Shown piece by piece: positions 16,466 through 24,004 of a stretch of DNA of 42,540 nt (the first letter of the stretch is position 1; every line of letters starts with the position of its first letter). The stretch comes from Promicromonospora citrea. GTDB lineage: Bacteria > Actinomycetota > Actinomycetes > Actinomycetales > Cellulomonadaceae. The position numbers and the translations under genes are program-made. The notes beneath the pieces were generated by a model that worked only from the letters and a program-made list of their open reading frames with translations, was not told where the DNA came from and searched no databases. The stretch is taken from positions 1-42,540 of the forward strand of contig NZ_JABEMG010000027.1 of the NCBI RefSeq assembly GCF_013004695.1, given 5' to 3'.

Positions 16466-17665
16466 GTGACCGAACAGACCACCGCGCCGACCACGCTGCC
16501 CACGGCCCCCGGCTTCCTCTGGGGCGCGTCGACCGCCGCGCACCAGATCGAGGGCGGCAACGTCAACAGCGACTGGTGGGCCAAGGAGCACGTCGCCGGG
16601 ACGCTGTGCGCGGAGAGCTCCGGCGACGCCGTCGACAGCTACCACCGCTACCCCGAGGACATCCGCCTCCTGGCGGACGCCGGCCTCAACGCCTACCGGT
16701 TCTCCGTCGAGTGGGCACGCATCGAGCCCGCGCAGGGCGAGGTCTCCCGTGCCCAGCTCGCGCACTACCGGCGCATGATCGACGCGTGCCTCGAGGCGGG
16801 CGTCACCCCCGTCGTCACGCTGCTGCACTTCACGCTCCCGCGCTGGTTCGCCGAGCAGGGCGGCTGGTTCGCGCCCGACGCGATCGACACCTACGCCCGG
16901 TACGTCGAGACCGTCACCGCGATCCTCGACGACGTGCGGCACGTCGTCACCATCAACGAGCCCAACATCACCTCGATGATGCTCGGCGCCAGCCGCCGCA
17001 CCAACCTCGACGCCGCCGGCCTCGCCGCCCCCGACGAGGCCGCCTCCGAGCTCCAGGCGACCGCGCACCGCCGCGCCGTCGAGATCCTGCACGGGCTCGG
17101 GCACGTGCAGGCGGGCTGGACCGTCGCCAACCAGGTGTTCCAGGCTGCCCCGGGCGCCGAGGAAGCCCGCGACGCCTACGCCTACCCCCGCGAGGACTTC
17201 TTCCTCGAGGTCGCCCGCGGCGACGACTTCGTCGGCGTCCAGAGCTACCTGCGCACGATCATCGGCACCGACGGCGAGCCCGTCCCCTTCCCCGACGACG
17301 TCGAGCGGACCCTCACCGGGTGGGAGTACTACCCGCAGGCGCTCGGCGAGGCGCTCGAGCACACCCGCCGCGTGACCGGCGGCGTGCCGATGATCGTCAC
17401 CGAGAACGGCATCGCCACCGCCGACGACGCCCGCCGCATCGACTACACCCGCGGCGCGCTGGAGGGCATGGCCCGCGCGATCGCCGCCGGGTGCCGCGTC
17501 GACGGGTACCTGCACTGGTCCCTGCTCGACAACTACGAGTGGATGAGCGGCTTCGCGCCGACCTTCGGGCTGGTCGCCGTCGACCGCACCACCTTCGAGC
17601 GCACCCCCAAGCCCAGCCTCGCCTGGCTCGGCAAGGTCGCCCGGACGGGCGAGCTGCCCGCCTGA
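16466..17665 (+). CDS. GH1 family glycosidase (beta-glucosidase-like)
   Basis: 399-residue cytoplasmic retaining glycosidase of family GH1. The N-terminal FLWGASTAAHQIEGG is the family signature. The acid/base Glu 165 is in VTINEPN and the nucleophile Glu 313 in MIVTENG. WSLLDNYEWMSGF supplies the sugar-binding Glu and Trp. No signal peptide, so it acts on imported oligosaccharides. GTG 16466 follows AGGAG with 7 nt spacing. At 399 residues it is shorter than the usual 440-480, with a compact loop region after residue 170, which may alter specificity. It is in the LacI-controlled operon with the importer. Beta-glucosidase is the simplest activity, but beta-galactosidase or 6-phospho activity cannot be excluded. 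Confidence 0.9.
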   Translation: MTEQTTAPTTLPTAPGFLWGASTAAHQIEGGNVNSDWWAKEHVAGTLCAESSGDAVDSYHRYPEDIRLLADAGLNAYRFSVEWARIEPAQGEVSRAQLAHYRRMIDACLEAGVTPVVTLLHFTLPRWFAEQGGWFAPDAIDTYARYVETVTAILDDVRHVVTINEPNITSMMLGASRRTNLDAAGLAAPDEAASELQATAHRRAVEILHGLGHVQAGWTVANQVFQAAPGAEEARDAYAYPREDFFLEVARGDDFVGVQSYLRTIIGTDGEPVPFPDDVERTLTGWEYYPQALGEALEHTRRVTGGVPMIVTENGIATADDARRIDYTRGALEGMARAIAAGCRVDGYLHWSLLDNYEWMSGFAPTFGLVAVDRTTFERTPKPSLAWLGKVARTGELPA

Positions 17666-17718
17666 GCGGCACGACCCCACCCGCACGCCCCGGCTACGAC
17701 GACGTAGAGGAGACCACC

Positions 17719-19272
17719 ATGCGAGACCGGCCCGCACGACGCCCCCGAGCACGGACGAGAACCCTGACCGGGGTGGCGGCCGCCGTCGCGGCCCTTGCGC
17801 TCGCGGCGGCGCCCGCGAGCGCCGCGGCGGCGCCGTCGACCCCGGACGACCGCAGGCAGCTGCGCACCTGGGCCGCGGACACGTGGCGCTCGTTCGACGC
17901 CCTGGTGGTCGAGGAGACCGGCCTGCCGGACGACAACATCGGCGGTGACCTCGACCCGGGCAGCCGCGGCGGGTACACCTCTCCGACGAACATCGGCGCG
18001 TACCTGTGGAGCACGGTCGTGGCGCGCGACGTCGGCCTCATCGACCGGCGTGAGGCCCGCGAGCGCCTGGCGACGACGCTGGACAGCGTCGCGGGCCTGG
18101 AGCGGCACGAGCCGAGCGGCATGTTCTACAACTGGTACGACCCGGCGACGGGCGACAAGCTGCTCGAGCTGCCCGGCGGGGACCCGGTCGAGCCGTTCGT
18201 GTCGAGCGTGGACAACGGCTGGCTGGCCACGGGCCTGCTGCTGACGAGCCGCGCCGAGCCGTCGCTCGCCGACGAGGCGGACGCGGTGCGCTCCGCGATG
18301 AACTTCGGCTGCTACTACGACCCGGCGCAGAACCAGATCCGCGGCGGGTTCTGGGACACCGACCCGCAGGAGACGGCGCCGGTGCCGGGCGACTACTGCG
18401 GCATGGGCACCGACGTCTGGTACACGGGCCACCACTACGGCGCGTTCAACACCGAGCCCCGCATCGCGTCCTACCTGGGCATCGCGGCGGGCCAGATCCC
18501 GCCGGAGCACTACTTCGGCACGTACCGCACGTTCCCGGACTCCTGCGACTGGGACTGGACCGAGACGCGCCCCACGGGCCACTGGGCCGAGTACCTGGGC
18601 GTGCCGGTCTTCGAGGGCGCGCTGCCCTACCGGGGCACGCGCGTGGTGCCGACGTGGGGCGGCAGCATGTTCGAGGCGCTCATGGTGCCGCTGTTCGTCC
18701 CGGAGGAGCGGTGGGGGCCACGGTCCTGGGGCCGCAACCACCCGCTGTACGTGCGCGGGCAGATCGAGCACGGACTGCACGAGGCGGGCTACGGGTACTG
18801 GGGCTTCTCGCCGTCGAACGACCCGGCGGGCGGGTACCGCGAGTACGGCGTCGACCAGCTCGGCCTCGACGGGCCGGGGTACACCTCCGACCAGGAGCGC
18901 ACGACCGTCGACCAGCCGTACGAGGGCTGCCGCGAGGGGTCGCCCGCGCCCACGCGGTACGGCGACGGCGTCGTGACGCCGCACGCCTCGTTCCTCGCCC
19001 TGCGCTACGCGCACGACGACGCGATGGCGAACCTGCGGAACATCGCCGCCGACTTCGACGCCTACGGCCCGGGCGGCTTCTACGACGCCGTCGCGGTGCG
19101 CAGCGGGCAGGTGTCGCAGCGGTACCTGGCGCTGGACCAGGGCATGATCATGGCCGCGCTGGGCAACGAGCTGGCCGGGGACGCGGTCCGCCGCTACGTC
19201 TCGCGCGGCGCCCTGGAGCGCGAGGTGCGCCCGCTGATGCGCCTGGAGGAGTTCGCGGTAGGCCGCGACTGA
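17719..19272 (+). CDS. Secreted glucoamylase-like enzyme (PF10091, GH144-type)
   Basis: 517-residue exported protein. A Sec signal peptide has an Arg-rich start, a hydrophobic Ala/Leu core and a likely cut after ASA at about residue 35. The mature part is an (alpha/alpha)6-barrel-type domain with TSPTNIGAYLW (88-98), SVDNGWLATGLL (163-174), GGSMFEALM (314-322), GYWGFSPSNDP (359-369) and VVTPHASFLAL (418-428), which I recognise as the glucoamylase-like domain shared with GH144 endo-beta-1,2-glucanases. ATG 17719 has GAGGAG 6 nt upstream. It lies 53 bp after the GH1 gene and is probably co-transcribed. A plausible role is extracellular cleavage of a glucan into oligosaccharides for the importer. 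Exact linkage is inference. Confidence 0.75.
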   Translation: MRDRPARRPRARTRTLTGVAAAVAALALAAAPASAAAAPSTPDDRRQLRTWAADTWRSFDALVVEETGLPDDNIGGDLDPGSRGGYTSPTNIGAYLWSTVVARDVGLIDRREARERLATTLDSVAGLERHEPSGMFYNWYDPATGDKLLELPGGDPVEPFVSSVDNGWLATGLLLTSRAEPSLADEADAVRSAMNFGCYYDPAQNQIRGGFWDTDPQETAPVPGDYCGMGTDVWYTGHHYGAFNTEPRIASYLGIAAGQIPPEHYFGTYRTFPDSCDWDWTETRPTGHWAEYLGVPVFEGALPYRGTRVVPTWGGSMFEALMVPLFVPEERWGPRSWGRNHPLYVRGQIEHGLHEAGYGYWGFSPSNDPAGGYREYGVDQLGLDGPGYTSDQERTTVDQPYEGCREGSPAPTRYGDGVVTPHASFLALRYAHDDAMANLRNIAADFDAYGPGGFYDAVAVRSGQVSQRYLALDQGMIMAALGNELAGDAVRRYVSRGALEREVRPLMRLEEFAVGRD

Positions 19273-19284
19273 GCCCCACCCCGC

Positions 19285-19332
19285 ACGTGGCGCACGCTCG
19301 GGTCACCATGGTGACCCGAGCGTCCGCCACGT
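19285..19332. repeat. 48-bp near-perfect inverted repeat between glycosidase genes
   Basis: A perfect 28-bp palindrome (19295-19322, centre CCATGG) is flanked by further matching arms ACGTGGCG (19285-19292) and CGCCACGT (19325-19332), with a 2-bp mismatch on each side. No T run follows. It could be a terminator, an mRNA processing hairpin or a protein-binding dyad. Confidence 0.7.
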
Positions 19333-19360
19333 CGTCCGTACCTGACGAAGGAGCAGTCCG

Positions 19361-20974
19361 TTGACCGTCGGCCTCGCCTCCCGCCTGGGACGCACCGTGC
19401 TCTACCAGATCTACCCGCAGTCGTACGCGGACGCCGACGGCGACGGGATCGGCGACCTCCCGGGCATCACGCAGCGCCTCGACTACCTGGCGTGGCTCGG
19501 GGTGGACGCGATCTGGCTCAGCCCCTGCTTCGTGTCCCCGTTCGCCGACGCCGGGTACGACGTCGCCGACTTCCTCACCGTGGCCCCGCGCTACGGCACG
19601 AACGAGGACATGGCGCGGCTGACGGAGGAGGCCGGGCGGCGCGGCATCGCCGTGCTGCTCGACCTCGTCGCCGGGCACACGTCCGACCAGCACCCGTGGT
19701 TCCGCGCGTCGGCCGACGACCCCGAGGACCACCGGTTCGTCTGGAGCGACGTGCCGGTCGAGGGCTTCCAGCCCGGGCCCGGGGCCCGGGGCGGGTACTA
19801 CCGGCCCAACTTCTTCCCCGTGCAGCCCGCGCTGAACTACGGCTACGCGCGGCTCGACCCGGCCGAGCCCTGGCGGCAGCCGGTCGACGCCCCCGGGCCG
19901 CGGGCCAACCGCGCCGCGCTGCGCGAGATCATGGCGCACTGGTTCGGCCTGGGCGTGGCCGGGTTCCGGGTCGACATGGCGTCGTCGCTCGTCAAGGACG
20001 ACCCGGGCCACGTCGAGACGAGCAGGCTGTGGGGCGAGATGCGGGCCTGGCTGGACCGCGAGTGGCCGGGCCGCGTCATCGTCAGCGAGTGGGGCGACCC
20101 GCGGGTCTCGGTCCCTGCGGGCTTCCACGCCGACTTCTTCCTCCAGTTCGGTGGCGACGACAACGGGCTGCCGCTGCGCTCGCTGTGGAACAACGGCTCC
20201 GGCGTCATGGACCCGGCCTGGGGCGAGGTGCCCGCGTGGGCGGCGGCCGAGGCCCGCGGTGACGCCCGGACGTTCGTGCACGCCTGGCAGGCCGCGGCCG
20301 ACGCCATCGCGGCAGCCGGACGCGGCGGCGTGGTCGGCCTGCCGACGTCGAACCACGACTTCACGCGGCTCGTCGCCGGGCCGCGGGACGCCCGGCAGGC
20401 GCGCGTGGCGCACGTGCTCACGCTCACCTGGCCCGCGATGCCGTCGGTCTACTACGGCGACGAGATCGGCATGCGATACGTGCCGGGCACGCCGACGACG
20501 GAGGGCTCGCGGCTCGGCCCCGCCTACGACCGGGCGGGCTCGCGCACGCCCATGCAGTGGGGCGCGGTGCCGGCGGGCCGGCTGGGCCCCGGCAGCCCCG
20601 CCGAGTCCCGGTACCTGCCGCAGGACCCGGACCCCGACCGGCCGACCGTCGCCGACCAGCTCGACGACGAGACCTCGCTGCTGCACCACGTGCGCGACCT
20701 GATCGCCCTGCGGCACGCGGACCCGCGGCTCGACGTCGCCGCACCCGTCGAGGTGCTCGCGACCGGCTACCCCTTCGCGTACCTGCGGGGCGGCACGCTC
20801 GCCGTCGTGCTCAACCCGGGCGGCGCGGACGTCCGGCTCCCGCTGGCCGGCGCCGCCGCGGCACGGGCCCTGCTGGCGCAGGGCCTGGACGTCGAGCGGC
20901 ACGACGGCGGGACCGACGTCGTCCGCCTCGCCGCGCATGGGTACGCGGTGCTCGACCTGGCGGCCGCCGCGTAG
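19361..20974 (+). CDS. GH13 alpha-glucosidase-like enzyme
   Basis: 537-residue alpha-amylase-superfamily enzyme without a signal peptide, so probably cytoplasmic. Conserved regions: GYDVADF (65-71), region I DLVAGHTS (101-108), region II GFRVDMAS with nucleophile Asp 205, region III VIVSEWGDP with acid/base Glu 243, and region IV PTSNHDFTR with transition-state Asp 333. QIYPQSYADADGDGIGDLPG at the start is typical of alpha-glucosidases, oligo-1,6-glucosidases and trehalose synthases. A C-terminal beta-sandwich is short. The start is TTG 19361, supported by AAGGAG 7 nt upstream. It follows the large inverted repeat and may be the last gene of the sugar operon or separately expressed. Confidence 0.87.
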   Translation: MTVGLASRLGRTVLYQIYPQSYADADGDGIGDLPGITQRLDYLAWLGVDAIWLSPCFVSPFADAGYDVADFLTVAPRYGTNEDMARLTEEAGRRGIAVLLDLVAGHTSDQHPWFRASADDPEDHRFVWSDVPVEGFQPGPGARGGYYRPNFFPVQPALNYGYARLDPAEPWRQPVDAPGPRANRAALREIMAHWFGLGVAGFRVDMASSLVKDDPGHVETSRLWGEMRAWLDREWPGRVIVSEWGDPRVSVPAGFHADFFLQFGGDDNGLPLRSLWNNGSGVMDPAWGEVPAWAAAEARGDARTFVHAWQAAADAIAAAGRGGVVGLPTSNHDFTRLVAGPRDARQARVAHVLTLTWPAMPSVYYGDEIGMRYVPGTPTTEGSRLGPAYDRAGSRTPMQWGAVPAGRLGPGSPAESRYLPQDPDPDRPTVADQLDDETSLLHHVRDLIALRHADPRLDVAAPVEVLATGYPFAYLRGGTLAVVLNPGGADVRLPLAGAAAARALLAQGLDVERHDGGTDVVRLAAHGYAVLDLAAAA

Positions 20975-20988
20975 GTCGCCGCTCGGGC

Positions 20989-21933
20989 TCAGCCGCGCTC
21001 CGCGCGGACGGTGCCCGCCCGGCCGGGGGCGTCGTCCCCGGACATCCCCGGTGACGGCACGCGGCGGAAGCGGCCCGGCGGGACACCGTGCGCCCGGCGG
21101 AACGCCGCGGAGAAGGCGAACTCCGTCGCGTAGCCGACCTGGCGGGCGATCGTCGCCAGCGGCGCGTCCGTCTCGCGCAGGAGCCCTGCCGCCCGGTCCA
21201 GGCGCCACTCCGTCAGGTAGCGCATCGGCGGCCGGCCGACGAGCTCGGTGAACCGCCGGGCGAACGACGTCCGCGGCAGGCCCGCCACCCGGCTGAGCCG
21301 CTCCACGGTCCACGGTTCCGCGGGACGCTCGTGGATCTCGCGGAGCGCGGTCGCGATCGCCGGGTCGTCGGTCAGCGCGCCGTCGCCCGGCTCGTGCTCC
21401 TCGCGCCACTGCCGCAGCACGTGCACGAGCACCAGGTCGAGCAGGGCGGGCACCGTGGCGTCGTCCCCCGCGGGGCTCGCCGCCACCTCCGCCCGCAGCA
21501 GGTCGGCCAGGGCGCGCAGCCGCGGGGCGCGCTCGCGGTCGGGCGACACGACCACGAGGGCGGGCAGCGTCCGCAGGTAGTGCGGCGCCGCACCGTGCGC
21601 GAGGTGGTACGACCCGCAGAGGAACTCGAAGCGGGCGGGCCCCTGCTCGGGCGGGTGGGGGCCGAACGCCACCATCGGGAGGTCGCCCAGCCGTGCCGGG
21701 ACGGGCGAGAGCCCGTGCGCCGCGCCCGCCGACGCGAGCACGACGTCGCCCGGGCGGAGCTCGACCGGGCCGGCGTGCTCGCTGACGAGCCAGCACGTGC
21801 CCGCGAGGACGATGTGGAACCCGCTGCCCTCGAAGGCGGGAAACCGGACGCCGCGGGGACCGGTCTGCCGCACCAGCCGCGCCCCGGGCCTGCCCACGCG
21901 GACGGAACGGATCACCTCGCCGACCAGGTCCAT
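20989..21933 (-). CDS. AraC-family transcriptional regulator with cupin-like N-terminus
   Basis: 314-residue regulator. The N-terminal half is a cupin-type sensor (GFHIVLAGTCWLVSEHAGPVELRPGDVVL), followed by a helical linker. The C-terminal AraC domain has two helix-turn-helix motifs: TVERLSRVAGLPRTSFARRFTE and ATIARQVGYATEFAFSAAFRR, then GVPPGRFRR. ATG 21933 is chosen because TAGCAT lies 7 nt upstream. The frame continues into the transposon but only as a shadow. A transposon inserted 15 bp upstream of the start codon now separates the gene from its natural upstream DNA. Before insertion it was divergent from the flavoprotein gene at 24761, its most likely target. The effector is unknown. 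Confidence 0.87.
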   Translation of the reverse strand: MDLVGEVIRSVRVGRPGARLVRQTGPRGVRFPAFEGSGFHIVLAGTCWLVSEHAGPVELRPGDVVLASAGAAHGLSPVPARLGDLPMVAFGPHPPEQGPARFEFLCGSYHLAHGAAPHYLRTLPALVVVSPDRERAPRLRALADLLRAEVAASPAGDDATVPALLDLVLVHVLRQWREEHEPGDGALTDDPAIATALREIHERPAEPWTVERLSRVAGLPRTSFARRFTELVGRPPMRYLTEWRLDRAAGLLRETDAPLATIARQVGYATEFAFSAAFRRAHGVPPGRFRRVPSPGMSGDDAPGRAGTVRAERG

Positions 21934-21940
21934 ACCTCGG

Positions 21941-21946
21941 ATGCTA
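21941..21946 (-). promoter_or_regulatory. -10-like TAGCAT of araC, at the transposon edge
   Basis: TAGCAT ends 7 nt before ATG 21933. Its first four bases lie in the target-site duplication, so the -10 survived insertion but everything farther upstream is now transposon sequence, without a recognisable -35. Confidence 0.45.
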
Positions 21947-21948
21947 AC
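21943..21948. repeat. Target-site duplication, left copy (GCTAAC)
   Basis: GCTAAC directly precedes the left terminal repeat and is repeated exactly after the right one at 24656-24661. Six bases resembling NCTAGN fits the known IS481 target preference. Confidence 0.85.
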
Positions 21949-22954
21949 TGTATGAGGCCAGGACGTTGTTGACGCGTTTCGGGGTGGCGGATCCGGGCGG
22001 TTTGCCGTCGTGCGCGCCGTGGGGCCGGTGGTAGTTGTAGTGCAGGTTCCAGGTCTCGAGCGCATTTTCGCGTTGCTGCTCTGATGTCCAGGTTCTCGCG
22101 TAGAGGAACTCTTCGGCGAGGATGCGGTTGTAGCGCTCGACCTTCCCGTTGTGCTTGGGCGTATATGGCTTCGTGCGCTGATGTTCGGCACCATTCAGGG
22201 CGGCGGCGAAGGCGTTGGAGCGGTAACAGGAGCCGTTGTCGGTGATGATCCGCTCGATCTTCACAATCCCGTGGTTGGCGAACCAATCGCGGGCGCGGTT
22301 CAAGAAGGCGACGGCGGTGGGGCCTTTCTCGTTGTCGAGCGACTCGGTATATGCCAAGCGCGTGTGCCCGTCGATCGCGGAATGCAGATACGCGTATCCG
22401 GCTCGCGCTCCGCGTGTCTTCGCACGGGTTGCGGCTCTGGCCTCGTGGCTGTCTTTGCCGTGGGCGCGCCAGCCACCGCCGTCGGGGATGCGCCCGACCT
22501 TCTTCACGTCCAGGTGGATCATGTGCCCGGGATGCTTGGCGGTGATCGTCTTGATCTCCCGGTTCACCTTGCCGTTCGGGTCGATGAACCGCCGGCGGCT
22601 CAACCCGAACTGAGCCAGGTAGCGGGTGATCGTGCGCCGGCTGACCGTGGTTCCGCCCTCACCGAGCTCGAAGGCGATGCGAGATGCCGACCACTTGTGC
22701 TCGCGCCGCATCGACTCGATCCGCGCCACCGTCTCGCCGAGTGTCGCGGTCGGCTGCCGAACCGGAGCAGACGAGCGATCAAGCAGCCCGAGTTCGCCGA
22801 ACTTCCGATAGCGGTTCACCCACTTCGATGCAGTCGCACGAGAGATGCCCATCTCGGCGGCCACGTGCGCTATTGGACGGGTGCGGCAGCGTTCGATGAG
22901 TCGCTTGCGGCCTTCCGGGGTGAGAGGGGCGTTTCGGTGGGTCGTCGCAGTCAG
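21944..22954 (-). CDS. IS481-family DDE transposase
   Basis: 336-residue transposase if CTG 22954 is the start; the first ATG/GTG-type start is GTG 22864 (306 residues). The longer form is preferred because the extra part (HRNAPLTPEGRKRLIERC, then RPIAHVAAEMGIS) is the normal IS481 N-terminus, and no ATG, GTG or TTG exists before an in-frame stop. An N-terminal helix-turn-helix, a second HTH around VSRRTITRYL, then an integrase core follow. DDE residues in the long form: Asp 149 (HLDVKKVG), Asp 239 (RIITDNGS) and Glu 273 (HNGKVERYN). The last sense codon and the stop TAG are completed by the target duplication. The gene is intact, so the element may be active. It starts 43 bp after the hydrolase gene on the same strand. 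Confidence 0.85.
   Translation of the reverse strand: MTATTHRNAPLTPEGRKRLIERCRTRPIAHVAAEMGISRATASKWVNRYRKFGELGLLDRSSAPVRQPTATLGETVARIESMRREHKWSASRIAFELGEGGTTVSRRTITRYLAQFGLSRRRFIDPNGKVNREIKTITAKHPGHMIHLDVKKVGRIPDGGGWRAHGKDSHEARAATRAKTRGARAGYAYLHSAIDGHTRLAYTESLDNEKGPTAVAFLNRARDWFANHGIVKIERIITDNGSCYRSNAFAAALNGAEHQRTKPYTPKHNGKVERYNRILAEEFLYARTWTSEQQRENALETWNLHYNYHRPHGAHDGKPPGSATPKRVNNVLASYS
21949..21974. repeat. Left terminal inverted repeat
   Basis: 26 bp, starting TGTATGAGGCC and ending TTGTTGACG. It overlaps the last codons of the transposase. Mismatches to the right repeat are at positions 4-7 and 17. Confidence 0.8.
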
Positions 22955-22997
22955 GGTGCGGCCTTCCCTCCTCTGTCGTCAGACGTGGAGAAGCTCG

Positions 22998-23930
22998 TCA
23001 CGACGCGTCGATGAGTCGTCGAACCGCGTCGTACGACGGTTTGGGCGCGTAGTCGTCGTAGAGGAGTCCGAATCCGTTCTGCCAGTTGCCGTCGCTGATC
23101 CCGTCGCGGAGTGAGAACAGCTCGTACACGCTCACCTCGCCGGTCACGGCCACAGCCTCTGCGACGGCTTGCAGGATGCGCGCCTGCTTTGCCTCGTCGC
23201 GGGTGTGGCCGGTGGGCCAGCCGGTCTCGGTCACGTGGATCGGCGTTGCTTCGGAGATTCCGGCGTCGCGGGTGACGTGGCGCAGCGTGTGGACGAGGAA
23301 CTGGGCTCCTGCGCCCACTTTGTCTTCCGGGAGGGGGCGGAAGACGTCGGGGAACATGTCGAGGCCGATGAAGTCGAGTCGCGCGGTCGAGTCCGGGCCC
23401 AGAGCGTCGACCATCGTGGTCCAGAACGCTGGGTCGGCGACTCCCGCGCCGTTCACGCCGATTCCGACATTCGCGCCCAGCTGGTCGCGTTCCTCGAGTC
23501 CGGCCTCAACTCCCGCCGCGACCGCTTCGAAGCAGCCGGGGAAGCCGCCATCCTGTGGGTACAGCACATTGAGTTCTTCGCCGACCTGGACTTTCCCGCC
23601 GCCCCATGCGGCAACATCTCGAACCGCCTGGCGCACGAACTCTGCGTAGCCGGCAAGGGCCGGCTCGGTGGCGCGATAGCACGCAGTGAGGTCCATCAGC
23701 CGTCCGCGTCCGGTGTAGTTCGCGGGATCGGCCGGGGCTGCGACCACGCCGGGCTCGGGCTCTCCAGATCCCCGATAGTGCCGATAGCAGCGGATGTAGA
23801 ACTGCTCCGCATCGCCCTGCAACCGGTCAAGGGCGGCGCGCGTACGCTCCACATCCTCTGGTGGCGTCACAAGCGGAGTCAGCTCCACCAGATCCGCCGC
23901 GATCACACCGGGCCAGATTCCAAATAGCAT
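22998..23930 (-). CDS. Clan GH-A-like glycoside hydrolase (passenger gene)
   Basis: 310-residue predicted TIM-barrel hydrolase without signal peptide. It has the two Glu strands of clan GH-A: VQVGEELNVLYP with proposed acid/base Glu 119, and IHVTETGWPTG with proposed nucleophile Glu 235, 116 residues apart. FIGLDMFPDVF (188-198) and YELFSLRDG (269-277) resemble strands 6 and 8. The first motif recalls the GH53 galactanase motif VGNEI, but the Asn usually before the acid/base is Glu 118. I cannot place it in a numbered family. ATG 23930 has GGAG 6 nt upstream. It is divergent from a PadR gene with twin dyads between, and is followed by the transposase. Cytoplasmic location suggests a small imported glycoside as substrate. 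Confidence 0.7.
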   Translation of the reverse strand: MLFGIWPGVIAADLVELTPLVTPPEDVERTRAALDRLQGDAEQFYIRCYRHYRGSGEPEPGVVAAPADPANYTGRGRLMDLTACYRATEPALAGYAEFVRQAVRDVAAWGGGKVQVGEELNVLYPQDGGFPGCFEAVAAGVEAGLEERDQLGANVGIGVNGAGVADPAFWTTMVDALGPDSTARLDFIGLDMFPDVFRPLPEDKVGAGAQFLVHTLRHVTRDAGISEATPIHVTETGWPTGHTRDEAKQARILQAVAEAVAVTGEVSVYELFSLRDGISDGNWQNGFGLLYDDYAPKPSYDAVRRLIDAS

Positions 23931-23948
23931 AACGAGCTCCCAAGTAGT

Positions 23949-23956
23949 CGTATACG
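23949..23956. promoter_or_regulatory. Candidate PadR operator 1 (CGTATACG)
   Basis: An 8-bp palindrome located just downstream of the hydrolase -10 (TACGAT, 23971-23966 on the minus strand), at about the expected transcription start. Its centre is 25 bp from operator 2. Confidence 0.5.
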
Positions 23957-23965
23957 GGCATCATC

Positions 23966-23971
23966 ATCGTA
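23966..23971 (-). promoter_or_regulatory. -10-like TACGAT of the hydrolase gene
   Basis: On the minus strand between the two CGTATACG dyads. The predicted start point (about 23959) is next to operator 1. No clear -35; the -35 region overlaps or adjoins operator 2. Confidence 0.4.
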
Positions 23972-23983
23972 GCCGTATACGGC
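23972..23983. promoter_or_regulatory. Candidate PadR operator 2 (perfect 12-bp palindrome)
   Basis: GCCGTATACGGC is fully palindromic and shares CGTATACG with operator 1. It lies upstream of the padR -10 at 23993-23998 and of the hydrolase -10. Another short dyad, CCATGC/GCATGG (23983-24000), overlaps the padR -10. Confidence 0.55.
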
Positions 23984-23992
23984 CATGCTCGC

Positions 23993-23998
23993 TAGCAT
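23993..23998 (+). promoter_or_regulatory. -10-like TAGCAT of padR
   Basis: TAGCAT, 6 nt, then ATG 24005, predicting a leaderless padR mRNA. Confidence 0.4.
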
Positions 23999-24004
23999 GG
24001 ACCC

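Noticed and set aside
20989-22194. AraC frame fused to upstream sequence inside the transposon
   Set aside because: The extra N-terminal part is an out-of-frame reading of the transposase. The true start at 21933 has homologous N-terminus and a -10-like box.
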